Assembly (NCBI GenBank): GCA_025360845.1
Contig: JANYBJ010000203.1
Coordinates: forward strand, 1 to 40,008
DNA length: 40,008 nt
Direction of reading: 5' to 3'
Origin: a bacterium
GTDB lineage: Bacteria > Verrucomicrobiota > Kiritimatiellia > RFP12 > UBA1067
In this document: piece after piece, positions 33,167-40,008 of the stretch
How positions within the stretch are numbered: the first letter of the stretch is position 1
Layout of the letters: each line of letters starts with the position of its first letter
The notes under the pieces: model-generated
Database searches by the model: none
What the model saw: only the letters and a program-made list of their open reading frames with translations
Told to the model about the DNA's origin: nothing
Position numbers and translations under genes: made by a program

Positions 33167-34126
33167 ATGATCCAAAGCAACACTTTTACGGTGGGCGAGG
33201 CAGCGGCAGGCCAGCGGCTCGACGCGGCGCTGCTCGCGCGCTTTCCGTCCTCCAGCCGCGCCTTCTGCCGTCAGGCGGTCGAGTCCGGACTGGTGTCGGT
33301 GAACGGCCGCCCGTGTCTCAAGGGGAACAAGCTGCGCGCGGGCGACACGGTCGCGGTCTTGGCGCTCAAAGAGGCCTGCGACAACCGCGTCCGTCCCGAC
33401 GCGACGGTGCCGGTGCGGATCGTGTTCGAGGATGACCACCTGATTGTCGCCAACAAGCCGGCCGGCATGCCGGTGCATCCGCTGACGAGCGAAGAGACCG
33501 GCACGTTGATGAACGGGCTGGTGGCGCGTTATCCCGAACTCGCAACGCTGGGCGACCAGCCGCTGATGGCGGGCGCGCTGCACCGGATCGACACCGGCAC
33601 TTCGGGGCTCGTGCTCGCGGCCCGCACGCAGGCGGCGTTCGACGCGCTTCGCGCGCAGTTCGCCGCGCAGGAGGTCGAGAAAATCTACCTCGCCTTGGTC
33701 GAGGGCCATGTCGCTGTGCCTGGCCGCCTGACGCACGAACTGGCGCACCATCCCGCGCTGCCGCACTGCAAGCTGGTGGACGCGCGGTCGCTGGCCGCGC
33801 CGGACCGTCGTATGCGTGCCGAGACCGCCTACAGGCCGCTGGAGCTGGTCGGCCGCAACACATTGCTGGAGGTGACCATCCGCACGGGAGTGACGCATCA
33901 GATCCGCTGCCAGCTCGCGCTGGGCGGATACCCCATTGTCAACGACACGCTCTACGGGGCCAAGCCCGTCGAAGGCTGCACGCGTCATTTCCTGCACGCC
34001 TTCGAGGTGCGGTTCAAGCATCCGGCACTGGGCCAGCCGTGTTGCATCCGGGCACCGCTGACCGACGATTTCCAAGCCTTCTTGAAAGGGAAACAAGGGG
34101 CGGACTGTGAAGGCGAAGTCTCATAG
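33167..34126 (+). CDS. RluA-family (RluD-like) 23S rRNA/tRNA pseudouridine synthase
   Basis: The 319-residue protein has an N-terminal S4 RNA-binding domain (QRLDAALLARFPSSSRAFCRQAVE) and the RluA-type catalytic domain. The active Asp142 is in HRIDTGTSG, and motif VANKPAGMPVHP precedes it. TGVTHQIRCQLALGGYPIVNDTLYG follows. It makes pseudouridine in large-subunit rRNA, or in tRNA; the exact site cannot be told by eye. ATG 33167 is used. GTG 33158, which overlaps the fmt stop, would add three residues. The pair fmt-pseudouridine synthase looks like one translation-related transcript. Confidence 0.9.
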   Translation: MIQSNTFTVGEAAAGQRLDAALLARFPSSSRAFCRQAVESGLVSVNGRPCLKGNKLRAGDTVAVLALKEACDNRVRPDATVPVRIVFEDDHLIVANKPAGMPVHPLTSEETGTLMNGLVARYPELATLGDQPLMAGALHRIDTGTSGLVLAARTQAAFDALRAQFAAQEVEKIYLALVEGHVAVPGRLTHELAHHPALPHCKLVDARSLAAPDRRMRAETAYRPLELVGRNTLLEVTIRTGVTHQIRCQLALGGYPIVNDTLYGAKPVEGCTRHFLHAFEVRFKHPALGQPCCIRAPLTDDFQAFLKGKQGADCEGEVS

Positions 34127-34135
34127 TCAATCCGC

Positions 34136-34164
34136 TTGCCCCTGCGCGGTGATTGGACTACATT
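34136..34164 (+). promoter_or_regulatory. Promoter of the type I restriction-modification operon
   Basis: TTGCCC (34136-34141) and TACATT (34159-34164) are 17 nt apart, about 40 nt before the hsdM ATG at 34203. The gap between the pseudouridine synthase stop and hsdM holds nothing else. Confidence 0.5.
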
Positions 34165-34202
34165 AGCCGGGATGCTGAACCATTGTGTAGGATGATCCCA
34201 TT

Positions 34203-36920
34203 ATGCCCCGATTGTCACTCGCCAAACTGGAACGACACCTCTATTCCGCTGCCGACCGCCTGCGTCAGGAGGGGCTGGATGCCGCCACGTATAAGGACTA
34301 CATCTTCGGGATGCTGTTTCTGAAACGCTGTTCGGACGTTTTTGACGCCGAACGCGGCCGGATCGTGGAGCGCAAGGTCGAACAGGGCATGGCCTCGCAT
34401 GAGGCGGAAGAGACCTACGGCGAGAATCCGGATTTCTATGACGGCTTCTTTGTCCCAGACCGCGCACGTTGGGAGCATCTGAGCATTAAGTTGAACGACG
34501 GCGCGGAAACCTATGGCAAAGTCCTTGATAAGGCGCTGGAGGCGCTCAGCGAGTCGAACGCGTCGCTGGAGCACGTGCTCGACCATATCAGCTTCATGCG
34601 CGTGCAGGGAACCAAGCGCATTATCTCCGACGATGCCTGCAAGGACCTTGTCCGCCTGTTCAGCCGCTACCGTTTGTGCAACGAGGATTTCCAGTTTTCC
34701 GACCTGCTGGGCGCGGCCTATGAGTTCCTGATCAACATGTTCGCCGAGTCGGCGGGCAAGAAGGGCGGCGACTTCTATACGCCGCGCGATGTGATCCGGC
34801 TCATGGTCCGCGTCCTCAAACCCGCCGAGGGCATGAAGGTCTACGACCCCACCTGCGGGTCGGGCGGCATGCTGATCATCACCCGCGAGTTTGTCGAGCA
34901 GTCCGGCGGCGACCCCTCCAACCTGCGCCTCTGCGGCCAGGTCAACGACGCCTCGGCCTGGTCCATCTGCCGCCTCAACATGCTCCTGCACGGCGAGTCG
35001 GGCGCGGACATCCAACTCGAAGACACGCTGTTGCATCCCCTGCACCGCGAGGGCGGGGAACTGGAACGGTTTGACCGCGTGATCGCCAATCCGCCCTTCA
35101 GCCAGAACTATACGAAGAGCAACATGGAGTTCCCCGAGCGCTTCCGCTGGGGCTGGTGTCCCACCACGGGCAAGAAGGGCGACCTCATGTTCGCCCAGCA
35201 CATGCTCGCGGTGTGCAAGCCGGGCGGCATGGTCGCCACCGTCTTGCCCCACGGCGTGCTCTTCCGCGGCGGCGCGGAAAAGGAGATCCGCAGGAAGTTC
35301 CTTGAGCAGGATCTCATCGAGGCGGTCATCGGCCTGCCGCAGAATCTCTTTTACGGCGCGGGCATCCCGGCCTGCATCATCGTGATGCGGCCCAACCTGA
35401 CCGGCCAGCCGCCCAATCCGCACAAGCCCGCTGACCGGCGAGGCAAGGTGCTCTTCATCAACGCCGATGCTGAGTTCCACGCCGTCCGCGCCCAGAACTA
35501 CCTGCGGCCCGAGCACGTCGAGAAGATCGCCTCCACCTTCGACCGCTACGAGGACATCCCCGGCTATGCGCGCGTCGTGCCGCTCACCGAGATCGCCAGC
35601 GAGGCCAACGACTTCAACCTTAACATCCGGCGCTATGTGGACAACTCGCCGCCGCCGGATGCGCACGACGTGCGCGCCCACCTGCTCGGCGGCGTGCCCG
35701 TGGCGGAAGTGGCCGACAAGCGCCCGCTGTTCGACGCCCTCGGCTTCGATCCGGCCCGCGCTTTCGCCAAGCGGGAGAAAGAGTCCGCCTACTGCGATTT
35801 CTCCTCCGCACTTCCGGACCGCGCCGCCATCCGTGCGCGGGTTGAAAACGATCCCGGCGTTCAGAAGCGTCTCGATGCCGTGCGGCAGCGGCTTATCGGA
35901 TGGTGGGCGGAGCATTCGCCCCGTCTCGCGGCCTTGCCGGAACGCCGCGACCTGAACCGCGTACGAACCGAAGTGCTCGACTCGTTTGTCGCGTCGCTTG
36001 CGCACGTAGAAGCGGCGCCCCCGCCGCTTGCCAAGAAAAGCGGCGAGACGCCGCTTCCACCTTGCCTCGACCGCTTCAAGCTCGCGGGTGTGATCGCCAC
36101 GTGGTGGACGGACAAGCTGCCGGATTTCAAGACCCTGATGGAGAACGGCTTTCCCGGCGTGATCGACGGCTGGGTGGACGCCATCGCCGACGCGGTGGCG
36201 GACGACGAGGCGGCTTGCCCGGCCTTTGACCCCTTCGGTCACAAGCTCGTGCGCCGCACCATGGCCGACTATCTGGCGCGCATCGCTGCGGCCAAAGCCG
36301 ATATCGCCCGGCTCAAGGGCGAGAAAGAGACCTTCGAACAGAGCAATGCGCCTGACGATCTGGAGGAAGAAGAGCTGGCTACGTGGAACTATGCCAAGGA
36401 GCTGGAGCGCCAGGCCAAAGAACTCAAGGCCGAGCACCGCGACGCACTTAAGGAACTGGCGAAGTCTGCAGGGGTAGGGACGCCTCCCCGAGGCGTCCGC
36501 AGGTCAAAGGCAGCGGCTCGCGGGGACGCTCGCCCTCCAGTTCTGACGGCCAAGGTCAAAGCTGTATTTGACCAGCTCGCCTCTATCGACGCGACGCTCG
36601 CGCCTTATGATGAGGCCAAAAAACAGCTTGCCGCCGCCCGCGCCCTCTATCGCACGCTGACCGCCGAGTTTACGGACGAACTTAAAGGCCGCTGCGTCGC
36701 AATGAGCGACGGCGAGAAACGCGCCCTCGTTCTTGAACTCTTCGAACAGGACGTGCAGGGTGGTCTTGATGCGGCCATGGCTGAAAAGCGGCAGGAGTTG
36801 GTGCGCTTTATCGAAGGCCTGTGGGACAAATATCAGGTGACGCTGACAGACTTGCAGGCTAAACGTGCGACGGCGGAAACTCTATTAGAGGAACACCTGC
36901 GAGAACTGGCTTATTTATGA
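34203..36920 (+). CDS. hsdM: Type I restriction-modification system methyltransferase subunit, long form
   Basis: HsdM transfers methyl groups from S-adenosylmethionine to adenine and, with HsdS, protects host DNA. The N-terminal helical domain is followed by the methylase core: DPTCGSGGML (from Asp215) for the cofactor and ANPPFSQ (from Asn296) for N6-adenine methylation. GKKGDLMFAQHML and GGMVATVLPHGVLFRGG are also typical. The usual length is about 500; the 905 residues here include a helical C-terminal half with strong coiled coil (about 690-755) and two in-frame REP insertions (residues 603-618 and 758-779). Long HsdM proteins of this sort are known, but the repeats are extra. It overlaps hsdS by ATGA. 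The restriction subunit hsdR was not found before the window end. Confidence 0.92.
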   Translation: MPRLSLAKLERHLYSAADRLRQEGLDAATYKDYIFGMLFLKRCSDVFDAERGRIVERKVEQGMASHEAEETYGENPDFYDGFFVPDRARWEHLSIKLNDGAETYGKVLDKALEALSESNASLEHVLDHISFMRVQGTKRIISDDACKDLVRLFSRYRLCNEDFQFSDLLGAAYEFLINMFAESAGKKGGDFYTPRDVIRLMVRVLKPAEGMKVYDPTCGSGGMLIITREFVEQSGGDPSNLRLCGQVNDASAWSICRLNMLLHGESGADIQLEDTLLHPLHREGGELERFDRVIANPPFSQNYTKSNMEFPERFRWGWCPTTGKKGDLMFAQHMLAVCKPGGMVATVLPHGVLFRGGAEKEIRRKFLEQDLIEAVIGLPQNLFYGAGIPACIIVMRPNLTGQPPNPHKPADRRGKVLFINADAEFHAVRAQNYLRPEHVEKIASTFDRYEDIPGYARVVPLTEIASEANDFNLNIRRYVDNSPPPDAHDVRAHLLGGVPVAEVADKRPLFDALGFDPARAFAKREKESAYCDFSSALPDRAAIRARVENDPGVQKRLDAVRQRLIGWWAEHSPRLAALPERRDLNRVRTEVLDSFVASLAHVEAAPPPLAKKSGETPLPPCLDRFKLAGVIATWWTDKLPDFKTLMENGFPGVIDGWVDAIADAVADDEAACPAFDPFGHKLVRRTMADYLARIAAAKADIARLKGEKETFEQSNAPDDLEEEELATWNYAKELERQAKELKAEHRDALKELAKSAGVGTPPRGVRRSKAAARGDARPPVLTAKVKAVFDQLASIDATLAPYDEAKKQLAAARALYRTLTAEFTDELKGRCVAMSDGEKRALVLELFEQDVQGGLDAAMAEKRQELVRFIEGLWDKYQVTLTDLQAKRATAETLLEEHLRELAYL
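36010..36056. repeat. Paired REP-like palindromes within hsdM
   Basis: Two 8-bp palindromes share the same arms, AAGCGGCG/CGCCGCTT. They lie at 36010-36029 (loop CCCC) and 36038-36056 (loop AGA). They are translated as a Pro/Lys/Gly-rich stretch between two otherwise helical regions. The block fits the reading frame without a stop. Confidence 0.75.
36478..36539. repeat. Composite REP-like insertion within hsdM
   Basis: A perfect 9-bp palindrome, GGACGCCTC/GAGGCGTCC (36478-36498), is followed by one 26-nt arm (36514-36539) of the 81-bp family. That arm differs from the full copies at two positions and has no partner. The insert is read in frame as a Gly/Arg/Pro-rich linker after the coiled coil. 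Confidence 0.75.
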
Positions 36921-38161
36921 GCGGCACCAGCCATACATCTGTGTTAGATGAACTGGTCGAGTTGCGACTGGAAAAGGTTGCAGGCAACAAAGACCCAAAT
37001 CTTCCCTACATCGGCCTTGAGCAAATCGCTCAAGGGCAGCCGAGATTGTTGGGCACGCTGCCAAGTAGTTCCTCTGTCAGCATTAATGGCCAATTTTCCA
37101 AGAATGATATCCTCTTCGGCAAATTGCGTCCTAACCTTCGTAAGAGTCTCAAGTCAAGCTTCGCCGGTTATTGTTCAACGGACATTCTGGTTCTCCGTTC
37201 GCGAATAGGTGTCCGACCAGATTTCGCAGGACATGTGCTCCAGTGGGAGAAGGTCTTTTCAGCGGCTGCTTCAACAGCTTCTGGCACAAAAATGCCGCGG
37301 ACTTCTTGGAACGAGTTGAAGAGATTTAAGGTCTTCAAGCCCTCATCTGAAAATGAACAGTTCCGTATTGCGGCGGTGCTCGACACTGTTGACGAGACGA
37401 TTGCGAAGATGGAGGCGGTGATTGCGAAATTGCGGCAGGTTCGGACTGGTCTGCTGCATGACCTGCTGACCTGCGGACTCGACGAGCATGGCCAGCTCCG
37501 CGATCCTGTCGCCCATCCCGAACAGTTTCAGGATTCGCCGGTCGGTCGGATACCGAAGGCATGGGAGATCGCAACACTTGTTAGCCGTATCTCTTTCCCT
37601 CAAGGACAGGTTGATCCAAAGCTTGAGCCCTATTGCACTTGGACGTTGATTGCCCCTGATCATATCGAATCGGGGACAGGTACGCTGCTTGCACGCATTA
37701 CGGCGCTGCAACAAGGGGCTATCAGCGGTAAATACATGTGTGAGCCGAACGACGTCATATACAGTAAAATCCGCCCGTATCTTCGGAAAGCTGTACTTGC
37801 CACAGAACGAGGACTCTGTAGCGCCGACATGTATCCGCTACGACCTAACGAAGGCGTTGACCCGCGATTCTTGTTGGCGGTCGTTCTATGCCAATCTTTT
37901 ACGCGATTCGCATCTGCCGTGTCGATGCGTAGCGGCTTTCCAAAGATCAATCGCGAAGAGATGGCCGGATACATGATGGGATGGCCGGACTCGGATGAGC
38001 AAAATCGGATCGCCGATGCGTTGGCGGCGACTGATGCCGTAGCTTCCGAATGTGCCAAAGAACTGGTCAAACTCAACCAGCTCAAATCCGGCCTGATGGA
38101 CGATTTGCTGACGGGCCGGGTGCGGGTGCCGGAACTCGACTTCACTGCAAAGGAGGGGTAA
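36917..38161 (+). CDS. hsdS: Type I restriction-modification system specificity subunit
   Basis: HsdS chooses the bipartite DNA target of the type I complex. The 414-residue protein has two target-recognition domains (about 10-150 and 215-350). Each is followed by a helical spacer with a DxxLTxG-type end (HDLLTCGLDEHG and DDLLTGRVRV). Both contain the N-terminal-type FSKNDILFGKLRPNLRK and VIYSKIRPYLRK strands. The recognition domains look lower in G+C than the flanking spacers and hsdM, as expected from swapping of these domains between genomes. It overlaps hsdM by four bases. The target sequence cannot be predicted by eye. Confidence 0.92.
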   Translation: MSGTSHTSVLDELVELRLEKVAGNKDPNLPYIGLEQIAQGQPRLLGTLPSSSSVSINGQFSKNDILFGKLRPNLRKSLKSSFAGYCSTDILVLRSRIGVRPDFAGHVLQWEKVFSAAASTASGTKMPRTSWNELKRFKVFKPSSENEQFRIAAVLDTVDETIAKMEAVIAKLRQVRTGLLHDLLTCGLDEHGQLRDPVAHPEQFQDSPVGRIPKAWEIATLVSRISFPQGQVDPKLEPYCTWTLIAPDHIESGTGTLLARITALQQGAISGKYMCEPNDVIYSKIRPYLRKAVLATERGLCSADMYPLRPNEGVDPRFLLAVVLCQSFTRFASAVSMRSGFPKINREEMAGYMMGWPDSDEQNRIADALAATDAVASECAKELVKLNQLKSGLMDDLLTGRVRVPELDFTAKEG

Positions 38162-38164
38162 ACT

Positions 38165-38770
38165 GTGCTCATGAATGTGCCTGTACCCATTCCATCGTGG
38201 AACCCAGAGGGATTGATACCGCCGGTTGATGCCGTAGACCCCACGTCGGCCAACCGGGCGCCATATCCGGTCGCATTGACGGATTTTGTGTTGCGCTTTT
38301 CCACCAGTGACGAGCGGCGGGCGATTCTTGCGGGCTTTCTGGACTATCGCGCGGCGCTCCATGGCCTCGGACTGGTGGCGGGTTTCCAGTGGGTGGACGG
38401 CAGTTTCGTGGAGCACATCGAGGTGGGAGAGCGCCACCGTGCGCCGGGCGATGTGGATGTGGTGAATTTCTGTCACCTGCCGCCGTCCCGCTCGGAAGAG
38501 GACCTTGTGAATCAGGCGCCGGAACTTTTCCCAGCCACTCATGATGAACAGCAAACGCTCAAGACCCGGTTCAAGGTCGACGGGTACACGGTCATATTGA
38601 ACAATGCCCCTGAACAACTGGTCGACCGGAGCGCATACTGGTACGGGCTTTGGTCACATCAACGAGGCTCTTTTAGGTGGAAGGGTTTTCTGCAGTTGAA
38701 TATGGATCCGACCGACGATGCCGCTGCCAGGGCACTGATCAATGCGGGAACACCGGGAGGTACACCATGA
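38165..38770 (+). CDS. Nucleotidyltransferase-like protein (resembles DUF6932)
   Basis: The 201-residue protein resembles, from memory, the DUF6932 family: a Pro-rich start (IPSWNPEGLIPP), a conserved RRAILAGFLDYRAALHGLG helix, then the core FQWVDGSFVE (Gly79-Ser80) and APGDVDVVNF (Asp96, Asp98). The Gly-Ser followed by Asp-x-Asp pattern is that of a nucleotidyltransferase fold, though catalytic activity is unproven. The start GTG 38165 is fixed by AAGGAGG 8-10 nt upstream; an ATG at 38171 is less well placed. It lies 3 nt after hsdS and overlaps its partner gene by ATGA (38767-38770), so the pair is read with the restriction-modification operon. It may modify a nucleotide, tRNA or protein, as MNT-type antitoxins do; this is inference. 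Confidence 0.6.
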   Translation: MLMNVPVPIPSWNPEGLIPPVDAVDPTSANRAPYPVALTDFVLRFSTSDERRAILAGFLDYRAALHGLGLVAGFQWVDGSFVEHIEVGERHRAPGDVDVVNFCHLPPSRSEEDLVNQAPELFPATHDEQQTLKTRFKVDGYTVILNNAPEQLVDRSAYWYGLWSHQRGSFRWKGFLQLNMDPTDDAAARALINAGTPGGTP

Positions 38771-39687
38771 CACGACAAGAATATGCCGATTTGCTTTCCC
38801 AGCGTTCCGCACTCGAACGGATGATCGCCGGTACGCCGGCATCTGCCGTGATTGATATGCGGTCGCTCAAAGCTCGGCTGGACACTGTCAACCGTCAACT
38901 GGCGGTCTGTACCGCCGATACCCGGATGCCAGCCAAGGCGCGTCTGACCTTTAGGGGTAAGCCCGTCGTTGGCAGTCACGGCATCTTCGCTGAGTTTGGG
39001 ATGTCGGCGACCAAGGCGTTTACGGATGCGGTCGCCCTGCTGGCCGCCGCAGCCGAACGGTCGGTTGCTGCGACGGGGCCGATTCCTAACCGTTCGCAGA
39101 ATCAGCTCCTGATCACGAGCACGGCGCTCGGCTCTTTTGGATTCGAACTGGAAGAGTATCGCGAGGGGCAACTGCTCATCGATGACGAGAGTCCCGTGGC
39201 ACAGGCGTTCTTGCAGGCTCAGGCGTTACTGCGCGGGGCCGCCGAAGGGAGCGACGACGAATTGACGGACGCGGCTAGCGGTCAAGATCCGCGCGCGGTT
39301 GAGACCCTGCGCGACTTTCTCAAGAATCTCGCGGACAACGAGGCTGTCTGTGCGTTTTCCGTCGGTGACAAGGTGTTCGGGTTCAGTGACGTGGGGGAGG
39401 TCAGAAGAAGTTGGGTGCGGCTCGGCTCGGACAACCTCCATGAGGATCGACAAACATTCAAAGGTGCGTTTGAAGGCGCGTTACCCAAGCGGCGCAGTTT
39501 CGAATTCAAAGTTGCCGCATCGGGAGATGTGATCAACGGCAAAATTGGGCCGGGCATCGAGGAACCGAACGCAATTAATAGGCACCTTTACCAACCTGTC
39601 GAGGTTCAGCTTGTCGCCACGCGCATCGGTCAAGGGCGACCGCGGTATGTACTCGACCAGATGCCTGCATGGCCGGATGCGAATTAG
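38767..39687 (+). CDS. Unknown partner of the nucleotidyltransferase-like protein
   Basis: I do not recognise this 306-residue protein. It starts with a helical coiled region (RQEYADLLSQRSALERMIAG to TVNRQLAVCT). A mixed domain (FRGKPVVGSHGIFAEFGMSATKAFTDAVALLAAAAERS, LLITSTALGSFGFELEE) follows, then helices with LRDFLKNLADNEAVC. The C-terminal part is beta-rich (FEFKVAASGDVINGKIGPGIEEPNAINRHLYQPVEVQLVATRI). No membrane segment or known catalytic motif is visible. ATG 38767 is chosen because it overlaps the preceding stop and removes upstream residues that are only the other frame. Being tightly coupled to the nucleotidyltransferase-like gene within a restriction-modification locus, it is likely the other half of a two-protein unit, possibly a toxin-antitoxin or a defence accessory. 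Confidence 0.6.
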   Translation: MTRQEYADLLSQRSALERMIAGTPASAVIDMRSLKARLDTVNRQLAVCTADTRMPAKARLTFRGKPVVGSHGIFAEFGMSATKAFTDAVALLAAAAERSVAATGPIPNRSQNQLLITSTALGSFGFELEEYREGQLLIDDESPVAQAFLQAQALLRGAAEGSDDELTDAASGQDPRAVETLRDFLKNLADNEAVCAFSVGDKVFGFSDVGEVRRSWVRLGSDNLHEDRQTFKGAFEGALPKRRSFEFKVAASGDVINGKIGPGIEEPNAINRHLYQPVEVQLVATRIGQGRPRYVLDQMPAWPDAN

Positions 39688-39705
39688 TGCCGGAAGGAGC
39701 GTGTT

Positions 39706-40008
39706 GTGGCGGCTGAGACGGGCCATCGCCGGTCGATCCGGTTGCGAGGGTACGACTACACGCGTCAGGGCGCGTATTTCGTGACCGTGTGTACGGAAGA
39801 GCGGCGGCGGGTGTTCGGCACGGTGGTCAACGGGCGCATGGCGTTGAACGACGCGGGACGGATGGTGAAAACCGTGTGGGACGAATTGCCGGGCCATTAT
39901 CCGGGCGTGGAAATCGATGCGTTCGTGGTGATGCCGGACCATGTGCATGGGGTGGTGCGGCTCGTAGGGGCAGGCCCCTGTGCCTGCCCTGCATGTGATG
40001 GGGATGGG
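39706..40008 (+). CDS. REP-associated tyrosine transposase (RAYT), 3' end outside window
   Basis: The frame starts at GTG 39706, has AAGGAG 6 nt upstream, and is open to the window end (101 codons). RLRGYDYTRQGAYFVTVCTEER and the HUH motif MPDHVHGVV are diagnostic of the IS200-like Y1 transposase domain of RAYT proteins. These move or maintain REP palindromes. The catalytic Tyr lies beyond the window. Just after the HUH motif, the reading frame passes through a palindrome of REP type (39968-39989), giving LVGAGPCACPAC. As a single chromosomal gene without flanking inverted repeats, it fits a host-domesticated RAYT rather than an IS. Confidence 0.9.
   Translation, partial: MAAETGHRRSIRLRGYDYTRQGAYFVTVCTEERRRVFGTVVNGRMALNDAGRMVKTVWDELPGHYPGVEIDAFVVMPDHVHGVVRLVGAGPCACPACDGDG
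39968..39989. repeat. REP-like palindrome within the RAYT gene
   Basis: GGGCAGGC (39968-39975) and GCCTGCCC (39982-39989) form a perfect 8-bp stem with a 6-nt loop, in frame within the transposase gene right after its HUH motif. It differs from the other palindromes in this window. Confidence 0.75.

Noticed and set aside
34215-36437. Long open frame antisense to hsdM
   Set aside because: It is a by-product of high-G+C codon use opposite a gene with clear methylase motifs; its translation shows no recognisable domain and no ribosome-binding site.

Overview
The window is G+C-rich, gene-dense chromosomal DNA from a bacterium. The best taxonomic clue is the five-gene block at 14775-22338. It matches, in gene order and in domain layout, the Amuc_1102-1101-1100-1099-1098 pilus-like locus of Akkermansia, so the host most likely belongs to the PVC superphylum (Verrucomicrobiota or Kiritimatiellota; I cannot separate them from this sequence alone). 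A TM1266-type regulator of iron-only hydrogenase, oxygen-labile class I fumarase subunits and a stand-alone IMP cyclohydrolase fit an anaerobe.

Layout. 294-1595 (minus): secreted PqaA-family hydrolase. 1842-4902: translationally coupled HAD phosphatase, PfkB sugar kinase and deoxyhypusine-synthase-like protein, a possible uncharacterised small-molecule pathway. 4980-9532: a conserved hypothetical, proC, a hydrogenase-regulator-like ACT protein, and a ZnuA-ZnuC-ZnuB metal ABC transporter. 9631-13953: homoserine dehydrogenase, aspartate kinase and citramalate synthase, which feed threonine/methionine/lysine and isoleucine synthesis. 13956-14507 (minus): divergent PAP2 (DUF212) membrane protein. 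14775-22338: the Amuc_1098-1102-like envelope machine, with a PilM-PilN fusion, an Amuc_1100-like protein, a zinc-ribbon/calcium-repeat protein and a large secretin. 22635-28301: coaE-rho, then tig-clpP-clpX (folding and proteolysis). 28410-28769 (minus) panD, divergent from 28911-32057: IMP cyclohydrolase, PHP phosphoesterase and two-subunit fumarase. 32163-34126: fmt and an RluA-family pseudouridine synthase. 34203-39687: type I restriction-modification M and S genes followed by a two-gene unit of unknown function (nucleotidyltransferase-like protein plus partner). 39706-end: a truncated REP-associated tyrosine transposase (RAYT).

A thread running through the window is palindromic REP-like DNA. 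One 81-bp element occurs twice with identical 26-nt arms and an equally long but unrelated 29-nt centre. One copy is intergenic (6502-6582) and one is inserted in frame inside the fumarase alpha gene (30902-30982). A single arm of the same family plus two other palindrome types are inserted in frame in hsdM, another type sits between hom and lysC, and the RAYT gene itself carries a palindrome in its reading frame. Several convincing sigma-70-type promoters can be read, including a divergent panD/IMP-cyclohydrolase pair with identical boxes (TTGCAA, 17-nt spacer, TATTCT).

No rRNA, tRNA, CRISPR array or complete insertion sequence was recognised. All functional names rest on sequence motifs read by eye and on knowledge of the families; no database search was run.
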